NCBI GenBank assembly: GCA_030849075.1
Contig: JASAOO010003516.1
Location: forward strand, 25,658 to 89,657
DNA from: Zelonia costaricensis
Taxonomy: Eukaryota; Euglenozoa; Kinetoplastea; Trypanosomatida; Trypanosomatidae
Length of the DNA stretch: 64,000 nucleotides
Direction: 5' to 3'
The position numbers were made by a program, and so were the translations under genes. The first letter of the stretch is position 1. Every line of letters starts with the position of its first letter. Positions 42,859 through 53,303 of this stretch are shown here, piece by piece. The notes beneath the pieces were generated by a model that saw nothing but the letters and a program-made list of their open reading frames with translations, ran no database searches and was not told the DNA's origin.

Positions 42859-44871
42859 TCACTGCGCCTCGGCTGCCATGCGGTCGTACTCGGCGCGTGC
42901 GAAGCGGTCCCACTCCGTCTTCTCAGCGCGCATCCGCATCTGGTGCTCGCCGAACGGGTCGCGGTGCTCAAACAGGAGGAACTTGGAGGCGTTAAAGATC
43001 ATGTTGAAGAAATTCGCCGGGGTGGGGCAAGAGCGCAGGTCGCCGAGGGTGACGCCCGCCTTGCGCACCTTGACGCGGTCAAACCCGACCATGTCTAGCA
43101 TCTGGCACATCGTGTCCTCGTACGCGATGTCGCCCTCCGGCGAGTCCGAGAACTCGAGAAAGCGCTGCTGATTCTCCTCGAAGAACTGCATCATCTCGTA
43201 GCCGCTCAGCACGCCGTCCTCGTCGGTGTCCAACACCTTGAACCAATACAGCACCGCCGGCTCCGAGTTCTTGTCCTCCTCAGAGAGGCAGAAGTACACA
43301 AAGTCCTCAAAGTCCATCTTGCCGGGCACCCCCGACGACAGCGGGCGGCCGTAGCCCTCCACGACGCGCTTGATGACCCCCGTGACGACGGAGCCCTGCC
43401 CGTAGTTGCACAGGTCCTCGAAGCCGACGAGGAGGTCGCGGTCCGTGTCGAGCTCCCAGAACTTGCAGTACAGCACGTAGAAGTGCTCATAAGAGAAGTA
43501 GTCGAGAACGAGGTTGACGTCCTTGGCGTCCAGCTCCATCATCTTCTCCGGCAGGTCGCTGCGGTCAAAGTCGCGCCAGTAAATCCGGCCGCACTGCTGC
43601 CGCTCCAGCATGTACATGACGCGCACCGCCACGGTGTGCCAGTAGTACTCCTGGAACTCCGGCTGCTGAAGGAACTGCAGACCGGGGTGTGCCGCTACGA
43701 GACACTTGCCCATCGCCTCGAGGTCTGCCAGCGTGATGAACTCCTTCTTGGGGTGCGTGCAGATGAGCTCGTACAGCCGGCGGCTCACCGAGAGCGGCGC
43801 GTAGACGTCGTTGTACACGGTGCGGATCTGCGACGCGCTGAGCGTGTCGGCCGTCGCGGCGTCGAGGCCGCTGCGGGTGGCGATGTCTTTAAAAAGCGCT
43901 TCCTTGTACCAGATAGGCACCTTGAACACCTTCGAGCTAATATCGCCAAAGACCCACACTGTCTTCTTCACCAGCTCGTTCTTCTCCAGCAGCCGGTTCA
44001 GCTCCTGCACCTCGTCTGTGTCGCCCTCAACCTGCAGCCCGCGCGACTCCTTCTTTGAGTAGAAGCACGGAATGTCGATCAGCGAGGCCTGCTTCAGGTT
44101 TGCTGGTGGAGTGGCGGCGAAGATGCCGCCGGTATGCACGAACCGCGTCGACGCCTCGCGCATCGTCGTGCTAAGGTTGGCGCTCGCGTCGAGCGGGATG
44201 GCGAGGTCGCCGGCCACCATCGCAGCATTCAGGGTCGTGTCGAGGCGCGGATTGCCCAGCGAGTGCACGCCGTGCGGCGAGATGCTGCCGGAGCTAGAGT
44301 GTGGAAGCGGCGCGCTGGGGTCTATGACGGGCTTGGTCTGGCCAGCGGGCGGCGTGATGACGGGCGAGCCGGCGCGGTGCGGGTAGTCGAGCTCGTCGAC
44401 GCCGCCTGGGAAGCGGGCGGCGCTGCCAGGAGACACCGACGGCTGGATCGGGCTCGGCGTGCGGTCGTCCGCCGCAAACGCGCTGGCGCTCTTGCCGGCC
44501 CCCTGCGGCGAGGCGGGCTGGGGGGACTGCCCACGGTCTGCGTCCGCCTGCGAACTCGTCGAGAGCCCCGAGGCAGGGTCGCTATGCACGGCGGCCGCCG
44601 CCGCGCCGTTCGTCGCCGCGGACGCAGCAGCGGCGCCAGCGGCCGCCTTGCCCTTCTTGTCCGCAGGCGCCGGCGTCGGCGATGCCACACTCTTTGGCGC
44701 TGCCGCCGCCGCGGCGATTTCCGCGTTCTTGGCGGCCGCCGACAGCGCGAGCATGCGGCTCAGCATTTCGCGAATGCGATCCACCTGCAGCTCCTCCGAT
44801 AGCCACGTCGCGTAGAGGTTGGCGCACATCGTCTTGGCCGCTTGCGACCCGAACGTGTTCTTGGCCGCCAT
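42859..44871 (-). CDS. PP2A regulatory subunit B''-type (EF-hand)
   Basis: The protein is 670 residues from MAAKNTFGSQ; an upstream in-frame extension begins at GTG and crosses a clear splice acceptor, so it is leader. The N-terminal 250 residues carry a helix (WLSEELQVDRIREMLSRML) and an Ala/Ser/Pro-rich linker. From about 270 the sequence is that of the B'' (PPP2R3/TON2-like) family: IPCFYSKKESRGL, VFKVPIWYKEALFKDI, FITLADLEAMGKCLVA and FQEYYWHTVAVRVMYMLE. Two EF-hands are recognisable, DTDRDLLVGFEDL (about 474) and DTDEDGVLSGYEMMQFFEE (about 545). It ends DPFGEHQMRMRAEKTEWDRF, the usual tail. B'' subunits target PP2A to substrates in a calcium-responsive way, and TON2/FASS relatives organise microtubules. 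A cytoskeletal role here is inference. Confidence 0.9.
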   Translation of the reverse strand: MAAKNTFGSQAAKTMCANLYATWLSEELQVDRIREMLSRMLALSAAAKNAEIAAAAAAPKSVASPTPAPADKKGKAAAGAAAASAATNGAAAAAVHSDPASGLSTSSQADADRGQSPQPASPQGAGKSASAFAADDRTPSPIQPSVSPGSAARFPGGVDELDYPHRAGSPVITPPAGQTKPVIDPSAPLPHSSSGSISPHGVHSLGNPRLDTTLNAAMVAGDLAIPLDASANLSTTMREASTRFVHTGGIFAATPPANLKQASLIDIPCFYSKKESRGLQVEGDTDEVQELNRLLEKNELVKKTVWVFGDISSKVFKVPIWYKEALFKDIATRSGLDAATADTLSASQIRTVYNDVYAPLSVSRRLYELICTHPKKEFITLADLEAMGKCLVAAHPGLQFLQQPEFQEYYWHTVAVRVMYMLERQQCGRIYWRDFDRSDLPEKMMELDAKDVNLVLDYFSYEHFYVLYCKFWELDTDRDLLVGFEDLCNYGQGSVVTGVIKRVVEGYGRPLSSGVPGKMDFEDFVYFCLSEEDKNSEPAVLYWFKVLDTDEDGVLSGYEMMQFFEENQQRFLEFSDSPEGDIAYEDTMCQMLDMVGFDRVKVRKAGVTLGDLRSCPTPANFFNMIFNASKFLLFEHRDPFGEHQMRMRAEKTEWDRFARAEYDRMAAEAQ

Positions 44872-47345
44872 CGTTGCGCAACGGGGAGGAATACGACGTA
44901 AAGGGACGACTGAAGAAAAGCAAGGAAGTAGACAGAAGCGGTACACGCGACACTGGGTGAAGACGGGGAGGGGGGGAAGACGAACCGAGAGAGGAAGCAG
45001 CAGAGGTATGGAGGAAGCGAGTGACCAGAAGAAGATGGCGCTCACCACCGCCGAGGCAACGGGGGAGTCCTCGCGATAGAGTGGAAAGCGACAGTCCTCC
45101 GGAGCGCCCACACCGTTCAGACACGAACAAAGCAGCTCGAAGCCGCGCGGTTTGGGGATAGCGGGGAGGCGGGGAGTTGCAGTCGACAAGCGTGGCGGCG
45201 TAGCGGCAGTGAGAAAGGAATGTGATGCGAGGAGGTGGAGAGGCGCGCGCTCACGCGGAGGGCGGGTCCCTGTGCGAATGGCTTCCGTCACCTCAACGTC
45301 CAGCTCATACGCGGGAAAGCAGCACGCCCCACAGACTGGATGCAACACTCGCGCCTCACGCGGCTACCAAGACAGCAGCAGCAGGCGACGACGACGAGGC
45401 TCGGCAAATGATAAAATGCGAAGAAGGATGGAGGTTGCAGCTTTGCTCGACGGCACCTTCAACAGCAGCGCAGGCAGCGCCGTACGCACTCGCAAAGAAA
45501 AAAAGGAAGGATCGATGGGGATGCCGTGCAGCGCTCAACAACTAGATTCAGCCGCGGGACAGTGAAGGTGAAGACGTCAAAGGAGAACGCCCGCGTCGGC
45601 CGCTCTAGCACCTGCTTCCTCACGCAAACACAGGCGAGCAGCTGAGGCGTGGAAAGGTGTGCCCAACGCCCTCTCAACAACAACCAAAAAAGAAAGTGTG
45701 AGTACGACACGAAAACGTCTGCCGACGTGCACGCGTGGCCAAAGCTCGCGACTCCTCGAATCGCGGCAGAGGCGGAGATACAGAACGTGAAAGCGAGGCG
45801 AGGGGGAGAGAGGGGGAGAGACAAACAGTCGCAGCGGCAATTGCGATACGCCAAGAGACGACGGGAGGGTGAATGGACAGGGAAAGAGAAGTACGGCGAT
45901 GAGCAGCAGCGTGATGAGGAAAGAAGAGGACGACAGAGGCGGGGAGGAGCGGTACCACAAAATGACAATCAGAACTGTCACACCCGAGACCCCGTAAAGG
46001 GGAGGGGAAAACAAAGCGGGACAGCTGTAGATCACTCGCACACGCGTAGTCACCCGTTGCGACTGCGTTGAATTCGCGTCTGTAGGTGTACAGAAGGAGT
46101 GCGGGACAGGAGGGGAGGGAGGGGGGAGGTTGAGTTCGGTGCTGGCGCAGGTGTCTGTGTGCGTGTGTGTCGAGGCACGGCGCGTCAAAGGATGTCTAGA
46201 GAGGAGTCAACAAAACAAACGCCAGCAAGGCAAGCGGTATGCCTGCACAAGTAGGAAGTACGAGGGGAGAAGGGAGAGAGGGCACGCGTGGGCAAACTGA
46301 ACGGCGAATAGGGTGCGAAGCGAAGTGGTGCGGCGCCAACGCTGCGCCTCTGGGATGGCGGCACGCGAGTACGACGGACGGAACTAGCACCCGACCGAGG
46401 GGCGGGCTGCGCGTCAAGTGGCGACTCGATGTCGCACGTGAGAAGCAGCGGCACACGTGCAAACAACACGAATGTCGTCTCACCACGCGGCAACAACGGC
46501 ACGAGAAACGCAGAAAGGGGGGACTGGGGGCAGAGCGGCCGAGCAAAGGGACTAGCACGTCAAAACAGAAACCTAGCCACACAGGGGTACGTAGTTGCGG
46601 CGTGGCACGGGAGTGTGCGTGTGTGAGCGCAGGAGTTGTTGTGAGGGCGTTCCATGAATGCGCAAGGGAGGTGAAGTGGCGGGGAAGAGTGCGTCAAGCA
46701 GGTGAATGCTGAGGAAAAGGGCACGCAGCCTAGTCGGGCACAACGGCGCCGCGCGACGGGTGTAGCGTGAATGCGGTCCGCAGCGTGGCGCTAGGTGCTC
46801 GAGCGCCACGTCGAGTTCCACGGAGAACACGCTGGCGGCGAGCGCAGAGCTTGGGTGCACGCCTTGAAACGTCAGGCGTCCGAAAGGAGTGCACAAGCCG
46901 GCGGCAAACACTGTCAGCGTGCATCCGACTCAAATGGAGTGCGCGACACACGCACGGACAGTAGCCCTGCTCGTTTGCGCTGTTGTGGTTATTTTTCGTG
47001 CGGTGCGTTGCAGCAGTCCGCGCTGCGCGCAACTCATCAGCAGCTGCTGTCGCTCCCACAAATCTACGCTCTGGGAGGGTGGGTGGGTGGCGACAAGGGG
47101 AGAACAGGGAGCAGCTAAAAATGAAACGCCGGAGCGACAGCAAAGCGTGCGCGCTCATCAGTAATGTACATCCTCGCGTCGACAGACGGCGCCACAGACA
47201 CGCCAGCGCAGCTGCAAGAGCAAAACAAGACAGGACAAAAAACAACGACCGATGACGAGGGGCCGAGAGTGACGCCAAATACAACATCGCCCTAGGCAGA
47301 TTCGGCCACACCTCCCCCGCCCTTCTTCGCTTCTTACCAGTCTCC
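44872..47345. other. spacer, 2.5 kb, no gene
   Basis: This is the 3' flank of the thioredoxin-like gene and the 5' leader of the B'' subunit gene. The leader has a well-formed splice acceptor. No coding frame was accepted. Confidence 0.6.
44910..44911 (-). promoter_or_regulatory. predicted spliced-leader acceptor AG, PP2A B'' gene
   Basis: On the minus strand CTACTTCCTTGCTTTTCTTC is followed at once by AG, leaving a 38-base leader before MAAKNTFGSQ. It excludes the longer GTG-initiated extension. Confidence 0.7.
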
Positions 47346-47855
47346 TCATACGGCAACTCCATCCGCGGCGGCGCCCTCCTGCTCCTCGGCCGCAGCGGCC
47401 TGCCGCTGCCTCTCCTCCGCCAGCTGCGCCGTCTTCACACCAGCCTGCAGGGCCGCCACCTTGGCAATCAGCTCCATCTTGTCGGTGTTGTCGCCGACGA
47501 AGCTGGCAACCGGCTCGCCGTAGGCGTAGCTCTGCGCAAACGGCACAGTTGTGACGCCGAGGGCGTGGCACACCGACGTGGTCAATGGGGTCGCGTAGCA
47601 GACGGCGAGGTTGACGTCCGCGAGCTGTGGGGGGCGGTTGTTGTTCAGCCGCTCCACCGCGGCGACCACGGCGTTGGTCGAGTTGGCGTCCAGCGGGCTG
47701 ACAACGACGAGGAGGACGGCGCCGGCGTGCTCGGTGACGTGGCGGTGCAAATCTGCCTCGCTGGCGACGCCGCGCACGACCGGCGGCGGCGGCGGAGGTG
47801 CCGCGCTCTTCCGCGAGTCCTTCTTCTTCACCGACGCAGAGCGCGACTTGGCCAT
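47346..47855 (-). CDS. thioredoxin-fold protein lacking CxxC
   Basis: The protein is 169 residues from MAKSRSASVKKKD. A Lys/Ser-rich start and a run of six prolines precede a domain at about 27-138. This domain reads like a thioredoxin fold: an N-terminal helix SEADLHRHVTEHAG, strand AVLLVVVSPLD, helix STNAVVAAVERLNN, strand VNLAVCYATP, helix TTSVCHALGV, then TTVPFAQSYAYGEPVASFVG with the cis-Pro loop (TVP) and the final beta hairpin. Where thioredoxins have WCGPC it has SPLDANST, so it cannot do dithiol exchange. A C-terminal acidic-Ala coiled tail (EERQRQAAAAEEQEGAAAD) follows. A structural or flagellar role is possible, as for other redox-dead thioredoxin domains, but this is inference. 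Confidence 0.72.
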   Translation of the reverse strand: MAKSRSASVKKKDSRKSAAPPPPPPVVRGVASEADLHRHVTEHAGAVLLVVVSPLDANSTNAVVAAVERLNNNRPPQLADVNLAVCYATPLTTSVCHALGVTTVPFAQSYAYGEPVASFVGDNTDKMELIAKVAALQAGVKTAQLAEERQRQAAAAEEQEGAAADGVAV

Positions 47856-50366
47856 GGCAAAGCTGCGCTTCTTGTTGTGGGAAGGGATGGAGCAGAGTCG
47901 TCGAGTGCGTGCGCTCCTGTGACAAAAATGGGGCAGTGGGAGTGGGAGGGGGGAGGGGGGGGCCCTTGCGGGAGTCGGACGGTGTGGTGGAAAGAGCGGC
48001 GCTCAAGAGGGTCACGGGAAGGGAAGACGGTGAAGAGAGTGCGCAGAGAACTGAAAAGCCTTGGTGAGTCGCTCACACGCGAGTCGCACACAGCGTGGCG
48101 CAGCGTTAGGACGTCGGCGGTGCATTCGCGATGTCACCGACGCCGCCGCCACCGCTTTCTTTTCTGTTCGAACGGAGGATGGCACGCTGCCTCGGTCTTA
48201 CGAGCCATGCACGATGGCGCACGACTGCGTCAATGTCCCCCGCCGCTTGAAGGCTGCCGGGGTCCTCAGTAGGCGAAAAAAAGAGTCGAAACGCAAGGCT
48301 GGAATGAGCACTTGCACCTCTTCCCTTCATCTCACGTCGTGAAATGTGACACTTGGGCGATGCGGCCGTCCTGCGGTGTGCATGTGCCTCCCTCACACCG
48401 GTACGCGCTATCTGTCGCGTGTGCAAACGATTCCTGTGTTCTGTTTGTTGTTGTTGTTGTTCTTTTTCTTCTTCTTTTTTGTTTTGAGGCGATCCGGATG
48501 AGGTCTGATGCGCCTCACCACCCGCACGGGATTCAAGCTTCCCCTCCGTCTGCCGCAGCGTCAAGGTGCCTAGAAGGGAGAACGACGGGCACAAGAGAGG
48601 AAGCGGGGGGCGAGAGGAACCCCGTCAAACCACTGTAGTCACCCTGACCAGGCATCACGTGTGGAGAAGACTTGAAAAATGAGCGCTAGCGAAGAACCCC
48701 GAGAAGGTGCGGCTGGGGCGCGTGGAAGGGGCGTTGGCGAGCCACCGGAGCGGGGACCGCTAGGGAAGTGGTGTCCGAGAGAACGTCCTCCTCCCTACCC
48801 ACTCACCACCTCACCTGGCTTTCAAGAGAGGACGTGTGGGAGTACACAGACACGCGAAGACGCAAACGGAGCGCTCTGCCGTTGATCCACTTCTTGCGCA
48901 CGTCGTGCACCCAATACACGTGGCGCCTTGACCTCCCCTCTCGCTCGCTGGAGTGCCAGCACCACCCCGCACGCCGCGCGCAACAACTCTTGTGTGTGCG
49001 TTTTCCTACGTTTCTCGCTGACTGCTGACCTGCCCTCCCCCTTTGGCCCCCTTGTCGCGCAGTACCACGCTCGATGCCCCGCTGATGTGCACATCGCCCA
49101 ACTCGGGTGAAACCGCGGACATGTCCTGTTGCGCCCCCCCCCTCCGAGCCCGAGCCCGAGCCCTCCCTCTCTACACTCGCCCTGCTTACTCGCTGCGGGT
49201 GGACGTGCACCCTCGGCGGCAGCCGGAGGGAGGGACGGGGGAGGGGGGGGGCTGCGACATGCGGCACAGCATCAAGAGGGAGAAACAACAAAAACGAAGA
49301 AGCGTTCGAGAGAGGTGAGGTTGGGGGAGGAGTCCAGTCTCGACGTCGTCCAGGAAAAGGTGTTCGTGGCTCCGAAAAGGCAAGTTGAGAGGCGAAAGCG
49401 AAATCGCACGACGCTGCACGGGTGGCTGATGCGGCCACGGGGAGCCATTTTTTGTTTTCAAAGCGTTGCTGCTGCCGCTGCTCCTTCTTTTTTTTTTTTT
49501 CTTAACGGGGAAACACCTAGGTGCGCATCGATCAGGAAAAGAAAACGAGGTGAGAGACGAAGAGAGCGGGGCTCGGCGGCTGTCGGATCCGCAAAAAAAA
49601 AAAACAGAAGAAGTGCGGAATGACGACGAGAAAAGGAGCGGCACATTGACATGCGCACAGTGACACACCTGCATTGACGAGCACAGGCGCACAGCAAAGA
49701 CCGCACTCGGAGCGGCACTTGCGCCTCGGTGCGAGCGAGTGCGGCACTTGCTTCTCCCCCTCCGTTCGTGTAAGCAGGTGCGCATGAAATGAAAGCGCTT
49801 GCGGGCAGTGATGTGGGCCGCCTCCCTCGCCGTCACCGTTACACTAACTCACAAAGCTGACGTGCCGTATTTAGATCCGATGCGCCAGGTCCAGATCCTA
49901 TGCAGTAAAGAACGTAGGGCAAAGTGAAGAGATGAGGTGCGTGCACGGTGCTCTGCGGCGCTACGCGTCGGCTTCGTTTGGACGACCATGGCCGGGCGCA
50001 TTTCACGTGACCGGCGGCGCCGCTGTCCCTCTCCGTCACGCTCCTCCGCGTTCTGTGTGAGTGTGCCGACGCGCCTCACCCTCTCGCATTCTTGTTTTCG
50101 TGCCTTCTCGTTGCGAGTAATAGATGAGAGAAAAAACATAACAACACGAAGAAAAAAAAAAGAACGGCAACTCAGTCAAACCGCTGCTCGTACGCCTGCC
50201 ACCTCCGCCGTGGTGCGCGACACCGCCTGCTTCTGCCTCCATTGCTTCTATCGAGATAAAGGATGAAACAGGCAGAGCAATGAGCGAATTCGGTCAGGAA
50301 GGGTGATCGAGCGACGCGAATGGGAGGGGCTGGGCGCAGAAGAGCCAGGTCGCGCGAGCGAACCGC
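47856..50366. other. spacer, 2.5 kb, no gene
   Basis: This is the 3' flank of cystathionine gamma-lyase and the 5' flank of the thioredoxin-like gene. It has GTT and CTT runs near 48446-48480 and G-rich tracts near 49230. No domain-bearing frame was found on either strand. Confidence 0.6.
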
Positions 50367-51599
50367 TTACGCAGAGAGCCCGTCCAGGGCGACCTTGAGG
50401 GCAGCGATGAGGTCGTCGGCGTCCTCGATACCGCAGCTCACACGCACGAAGCCGTCTGTGATGCCGACCTTCATGCGGTCCTCCGTCGTCATGTTGGCGT
50501 GCGTCATAACGGCCGGGCACGTGATGATGCTCTCCGTGGCGCCGAGGTTCTCGCACAGGGACCACGGGCGGGGGACCGTGTCCATCAGCTTGCGGCCCGC
50601 CGGCGTCCCGCCCTTGACCTCGAACCAGAGCATGCCGCCGTGCAGGTTGTTGCGGTGCTGCCGGTCCGCAAGCTCCTTCTGCGGGTGCGACGCGAGGCCC
50701 GGGTAGACGACGCGGTCCACCGCCGGGTGCGTCTCCAGGAACTCAGCCACTGCCTGGGCGTTGTTGCTCTGCTTGGTCACACGCAGCGACAGGGTCTTGC
50801 TCGTCTGCAGCTGCAGGAAGGCGACCTGCGGGGTCATGGAGTTGCCGAGGATGTTCTGGGTCATGCGCACCTTCTCGTCCAGGTCCTTGCGCTTCGTCAC
50901 AAGGGCGCCGCCGACGGTCATGTCGTGGCCGTCCACATACTTGGTCGTGCTGATCAGCGTCACGTCGGCGCCGTGGTCGAGCGGGCGCATAATCAGCGGC
51001 GTGGCGAAGGTGTTGTCGCACATGTGCACAAAGCCGTGCTCCTTGCAGATCTTCGACACAGCCTCGACGTCGACAAGCGTCAGCGTGGGGTTGGCGGGCG
51101 TCTCGCTGATGACGAGCTTCGTGTTCGGCTTGATAGCGGCCTCCACGTTCTTGGGGTCGCGCATGTCGACAAAGGTGAACTCCATCCCGAAGCGGGTGAA
51201 GAAGACGCGGCAAGCGCGGTTCGTGCCGCCGTAGCTGCAGTCCGTCACGATGGCGTGGTCGCCAGCGTTCATGAAGGACGAGATGGCGGTCGTCGTCGCG
51301 GCCATGCCGGTGTTGTACAGCGTGCAGTACTCGCCGTTCTCCAGCGCGCACACTTTCTTCTCCAGCGCGGCCGCCGTCGGGTTCGCCGAGCGCAGGTAGG
51401 AGTAGCCCTTGGCCTGGTACTTGTCGATCGACTCCTGCACGTACGTCGTCGACTGGTAGATCGGGGTCAGGATGGCGCCCGTGACGGGGTCGGGGTGCAC
51501 GCCGGCGTGCACCTGCAGCGTGTCGAAGCCCTGCGCCTGCGCCAGCCACGAGCCGGAGCCGGCGGGGGCGTCGGAGATGAGGTGCTGCTGAGCGGACAT
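50367..51599 (-). CDS. CGL: cystathionine gamma-lyase (PLP enzyme)
   Basis: The protein is 410 residues from MSAQQHLISD. It is a member of the Cys/Met metabolism PLP family, which cleaves cystathionine to cysteine, 2-oxobutyrate and ammonia in reverse trans-sulfuration. Landmarks are GAILTPIYQSTTYVQES (41-57), YSYLRSANPT (66-75, the family YSRxGNPT region), and NTGMAATTTAI (96-106, PLP phosphate loop). CDNTFATP (194-201) has the Asp that pairs with the pyridine nitrogen. LISTTKYVDGHDM (215-227) has K220 as the Schiff-base Lys. SLCENLGATESIITCPA and GFVRVSCGIEDADDLI complete the C-terminal domain. Length matches the family. The choice of gamma-lyase over beta-lyase or gamma-synthase is from overall resemblance and is likely but not proven. 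A long open frame above this ATG is a pyrimidine-tract leader. Confidence 0.9.
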   Translation of the reverse strand: MSAQQHLISDAPAGSGSWLAQAQGFDTLQVHAGVHPDPVTGAILTPIYQSTTYVQESIDKYQAKGYSYLRSANPTAAALEKKVCALENGEYCTLYNTGMAATTTAISSFMNAGDHAIVTDCSYGGTNRACRVFFTRFGMEFTFVDMRDPKNVEAAIKPNTKLVISETPANPTLTLVDVEAVSKICKEHGFVHMCDNTFATPLIMRPLDHGADVTLISTTKYVDGHDMTVGGALVTKRKDLDEKVRMTQNILGNSMTPQVAFLQLQTSKTLSLRVTKQSNNAQAVAEFLETHPAVDRVVYPGLASHPQKELADRQHRNNLHGGMLWFEVKGGTPAGRKLMDTVPRPWSLCENLGATESIITCPAVMTHANMTTEDRMKVGITDGFVRVSCGIEDADDLIAALKVALDGLSA

Positions 51600-52360
51600 G
51601 GTGAAAGGCGCGGTCGCGAAGAGGGTGGGGAGGGGCAAGCGAGGTACGAGCGAGGAAGCGAGGAGCGACGAGAGGAGGAAAGAAAGGAGAAGGCAGTGAG
51701 AGGAGTGGCTTGCGTTTACGTGAGCGTACGGATTCTGTGTGTCGGGGGCAGCGTGAGTGCAGACGTGCGTTTGTGTTTCGTTTCGTTTTTTGAAGGGGTG
51801 CCGGCGAAGCGGAGCACAAGGGTGGTTCGAGAGAGGGAGAGGAGGGGAAGGCGGTGCCGTCGTGGAGATCAGGAAGAGATGAGGAGGGGTGAAGAGGGTG
51901 TGCAGCGTGCACCGCGCACCGTGCACGTCGCGTCGAGGCCCGCGTTGGCATCATCGCATCTACACCGCTGTCCAGGCGTGCGAGGGCACGCGCAGGCAGG
52001 GCCTCGATCACACGCTTAGGTGCAGTGTAGCACCTTTACAGGGGCAAAGGGACGACTTTTGTTGCCTTTCATTTCGATTCCGCGGAGCCGACGTGTTCGG
52101 AGTTCGCCGCCGGTAACTCTTTTGTTTTTTTTTTTCGCGCTGCCGCCTTGAGCATCTCCTCCCCATCATCCGCGGGCTAATCCGCACATTACCGCGCAAG
52201 TGACCCACACAAAACAAAACAAAAAAAAGCTCTCACAGCAGCGAGCACGAGCAAGGCTAGACGCGCACACCCGCTGCATACCTCACCATCAGACAACGCC
52301 GAACCGCCTCCGTCCCACCTTACCGCACCCGAAGGTGCAGAGCAAGCTGGGCGAAGAGGG

Positions 52361-53060
52361 CAGACATGCACATTGCGATGCACTGGACTTCAATAACGTC
52401 ATGGTCGGAGAGATCAGATTTTACCCTACGAAGTTTGTAGTTCATCACGTGGATCACGAGGTACCCAGAAAGCAAGCGAGCCAGACAAAGCAGTGGGAGC
52501 AGCACGCTCCAGTTTTGCGACACAGCCGTGCGGGCACGGAGGCCAAGCACAAAGGCGTGCGGACGTGTCGAGATGCGGGGGGCAAGGTAGCGACTCAACC
52601 ATCAGACGATGCCACTCCCACGCACGCACCGTGACATCCGCAAGCGGACGCGGTGCGCGGCGGGGCAGACATGCACATTGCGATGCACTGGACTTCAATA
52701 ACGTCATGGTCGGAGAGATCAGATTTTACCCTACGAAGTTTGTAGTTCATCACGTGGATCACGAGGTACCCAGAAAGCAAGCGAGCCAGACAAAGCAGTG
52801 GGAGCAGCACGCTCCAGTTTTGCGACACAGCCGTGCGGGCACGGAGGCCAAGCACAAAGGCGTGCGGACGTGTCGGGATGCGGGGGGCAAGGTAGCGACT
52901 CAACCATCAGACGATGCCACTCCCACGCACGCACCGTAACATCCGCAAGCGGACGCGGTGCGCGGCGGGGCAGACATGCACATTGCGATGCACTGGACTT
53001 CAATAACGTCATGGTCGGAAAGATCAGATTTTACCCTACGAAGTTTGTAGTTCATCACAT
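52361..53060. repeat. 305-bp tandem repeat array, about 2.3 copies
   Basis: Units start at 52361, 52666 and 52971 with the sequence CAGACATGCACATTGCGATG, exactly 305 bases apart. Two are complete and the third ends after about 90 bases. Copies differ at only a few positions (GTCGAGATG against GTCGGGATG, CGTGACAT against CGTAACAT, GGAGAGATC against GGAAAGATC). The unit length is not a multiple of three, so no continuous repeat protein is encoded. On the minus strand the part of the unit at about 53060-52971 reads VMNYKLRRVKSDLSDHDVIE, which contains an SDHD core like the last catalytic motif of the AP-endonuclease domain of non-LTR retrotransposons. Confidence 0.95.
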
Positions 53061-53303
53061 GGGTGTCACTGCGCAGGCTTCCCTGGACACACCAGCTTGG
53101 GCACGCGGCGAAACAATAGCTACACCTTTTGTCTCTCCGCAATATACGCATCGACTACGAGCACATGTGCCAGCAAACTCGGGGAGCTCTCGGAACGGGT
53201 GCCCATGAAACCGCCGTCCCCCCCTCCCCGTCCAGAGGTGCTTTGTTCGATGCGCTATGGCTCGCCGATACCCATTGAACGAATACGGACACTCATCACA
53301 CAT
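53055..53303 (-). pseudogene. C2H2 zinc-finger remnant, possibly retroelement-derived
   Basis: An 82-codon frame from ATG to TGA reads CDECPYSFNGYRRAIAHRTKH near its start (53238-53291). The spacing is C-x2-C-x3-F-x5-A-x2-H-x3-H, the canonical C2H2 finger, with Ala in place of Leu. Farther on is a second CxxC (RCVYCGE) without matching His residues. The frame is open only about 20 codons before the ATG and ends at the border of the 305-bp array. Kinetoplastid ingi/L1Tc-type retroelements carry C2H2 fingers at their C-terminal end, and decayed copies (DIREs) are known in Leishmania. A remnant of such an element fits the position beside the array. A functional small protein cannot be excluded. 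Confidence 0.45.

Noticed and set aside
42199..42913. Overlapping minus-strand frames of about 200 codons just below the PP2A subunit gene
   Set aside because: They are low-complexity translations of pyrimidine-rich and G-run DNA, with no domain and no consistent start.
44872..45348. A 159-residue N-terminal extension of the PP2A B'' subunit
   Set aside because: It starts at GTG and contains the predicted splice acceptor at 44910-44911, so it is leader and upstream spacer.
50499..52019. A 506-codon open frame on the plus strand over the cystathionine gamma-lyase gene
   Set aside because: It starts at GTG, is rich in Arg, Val and His, has no domain, and mirrors the codon pattern of the lyase on the other strand.
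52493..52939. Plus-strand frames (148 and 144 codons) repeated over the 305-bp array
   Set aside because: Each stops within the unit and the 305-base period shifts the frame, so they are by-products of the repeat.
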